Below are positions 19,846-20,979 of a stretch of 20,979 bases of DNA, one piece after another. How positions within the stretch are numbered: the stretch's first letter is position 1; every line of letters starts with the position of its first letter. The DNA is taken from positions 1-20,979 of the forward strand of contig BNZC01000024.1 of assembly GCA_026000755.1 (NCBI GenBank). Direction: 5' to 3'. The DNA comes from Clostridia bacterium (GTDB lineage: Bacteria > Bacillota > Clostridia > Lachnospirales > Lachnospiraceae). A model generated the notes under the pieces. It saw nothing but the letters and a program-made list of their open reading frames with translations, made no database searches and was not told the origin of the DNA. Position numbers and translations under genes: made by a program.

Positions 19846-20979
19846 ATGCGAATCAAAAGAAAAATCACGGTGTTTCTGTTTGCCGCTGTTCTCGCTTGCC
19901 TGACTGCCTGCAACGAAAACAGTAGCGAAAAACAAGGTGAAAATACCAATCTGCCCGACAATCTGGAAGCTACAGAAAATGCACAAATAAAAATCAATGA
20001 CCCCATCAAAAAAACGCTTTCTTCCGGAGTTGTTGTAGATTGCTTGCCCAATCTACCTGTCAACACAAGCTATCATGCCATGCCTGTTTACCAAGCTCGT
20101 ATTCAGTCGTTTGAATTTGATCCGTTTTCTTCCTTTTTCATGAAGGGAAAAGATGTGGTAGTCGACACAGAGCAAAACATAAAAGAGGCAGGTGGCATAC
20201 TCCGCCACATGGAATCTGCTGATGGAAGTGTGCTGAATATGACATCGGACTTTATTAACTATAGCCAACAGATTTTCAATGAGGTTCCGTCCATTTTTTC
20301 CAATGCCCGAAGAAACCCGGAGGATCTGCCGGATGCTACAACAGAATTTTCTTTTGCATCCCAAGCGAAGGCTTTTGCAGAAATCAGAACCATTTTGGAT
20401 GGCTTCGGCATACAGCTTTATGACGGATACGACTGCTATCCGCTGGATCATCAGTGGCTTGCCACACAACAGAAAGCATATCAGCAAATACAAGCGAACC
20501 TAAAAGTGTCGGACGAAAGCAAAGAAAACCAGACAGAGTGGACAGAGAATATGGACTGCTACTATTTCGACCTGCGGGAAGCCGTAGCGGAATTCCCGCT
20601 CACAAATCAAACAAGAGACTTCAACAATACCTATGTCAGTGCCCCGCAAATATGCGCTGTCTACGGAAAAGGCGGGCTGGCGTACCTGTCTATTTTTTTC
20701 CTGTATCAAACAGAGGGAGGCGTTGAGCAAAAGCCTATCTTGACGATAGACGAAGCCCTCGGCAAATTAGACGGCTATTACAATTCGCTTATTATAGAGG
20801 GTGACTATCTGGTATCAAACATCATTTTGGAATATATGCCGATTCCCAATAAGGATTCGTATCTGCTCGTTCCTGTATGGAAGTTTACGGTTGAGCATAC
20901 ATACAAGGATGCAGACAAACTCAATCCCGAGCAATATACTTTGCTTACGCAGGAAGAACAATATCTGCTCAACGCAGTT
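19846..20979 (+). CDS. Large secreted lipoprotein, partial at the window end (at least 378 aa)
   Basis: AAAGGAGG precedes the ATG at 19846 and the frame is open to the last base. The N terminus is a lipoprotein signal (MRIKRKITVFLFAAVLACLT) with lipobox LTAC, the lipidated residue being Cys22. A charged linker follows (residues 23-50). The body is alpha/beta without a recognised motif. Near the end, TIDEALGKLDGYYNSLIIEG, then NIILEYMPIPNKDSYLLVPV and WKFTVE, recalls YycH/YycI-like or DUF6034-like surface proteins, which I cannot verify. It would be anchored on the outer face of the membrane. Context suggests an agr-linked role, for example as receptor, immunity or processing partner of the secreted protein. 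Confidence 0.88.
   Translation, partial: MRIKRKITVFLFAAVLACLTACNENSSEKQGENTNLPDNLEATENAQIKINDPIKKTLSSGVVVDCLPNLPVNTSYHAMPVYQARIQSFEFDPFSSFFMKGKDVVVDTEQNIKEAGGILRHMESADGSVLNMTSDFINYSQQIFNEVPSIFSNARRNPEDLPDATTEFSFASQAKAFAEIRTILDGFGIQLYDGYDCYPLDHQWLATQQKAYQQIQANLKVSDESKENQTEWTENMDCYYFDLREAVAEFPLTNQTRDFNNTYVSAPQICAVYGKGGLAYLSIFFLYQTEGGVEQKPILTIDEALGKLDGYYNSLIIEGDYLVSNIILEYMPIPNKDSYLLVPVWKFTVEHTYKDADKLNPEQYTLLTQEEQYLLNAV

Overview
The window looks like a low-to-mid GC Gram-positive genome (Bacillota; Clostridia or Negativicutes are the best guesses). The reasons are strong GGAGG-type ribosome binding sites, frequent TTG/GTG starts, an agr-type quorum-sensing locus, a MobP-like relaxase fragment of the kind found in clostridial conjugative elements, and phage genes typical of that group. 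No rRNA or tRNA is visible, so the genus cannot be fixed.

Layout. (1) 1-9060 is a mosaic, phage-derived region. A rightward module holds two small HTH proteins, a replisome-organiser-like protein with an internal repeat tract, a DnaC-like helicase loader, a complete 1126-residue tape measure protein, a VRR-NUC nuclease, a possible small terminase subunit and a short unknown. A repressor control region follows at 7016-7180: divergent promoters with three matching 19-bp operators, two of which overlap promoter elements. A short rightward operon ending in a RinA/ArpU-like regulator then closes at a near-perfect terminator (9016-9059). No portal, large terminase, capsid, other tail, lysis or integrase gene is present. 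(2) 9060-10235 is a junction: a repeat-bearing stretch, the C-terminal third or so of a relaxase, and a run of hairpins. (3) 10236-13556, all leftward, holds an unknown protein, a Y-family DNA polymerase, a tiny overlapping ORF, a PrdX/ProX-type deacylase and a truncated IS110-family transposase fused to the dead end of another gene. (4) 13868-15601 (minus) is a methyl-accepting chemotaxis protein. Beyond it lies an AT-rich intergenic stretch with a roughly 92-bp palindromic element. (5) 16201 to the end is an agr-type locus in the order response regulator - histidine kinase - AgrB - AgrD. It is followed by a secreted 139-residue beta-rich protein and a large lipoprotein that runs off the window.

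How the parts work together. In the agr locus, AgrB (His75, Cys82) should process and export the AgrD peptide, probably as a thiolactone starting at Cys31. The six-TM kinase should sense it and phosphorylate the LytTR regulator at Asp57. A pair of direct repeats exactly 21 bp apart, 6 bp upstream of a predicted promoter ahead of agrB, is the likely feedback site. The secreted protein and lipoprotein, in the same direction downstream, are the best candidates for quorum-controlled output.

The points most worth following up are the orphan tape measure protein with alternating 19-residue repeats inside a replication module, and the agr locus with its two unstudied downstream surface or secreted proteins.
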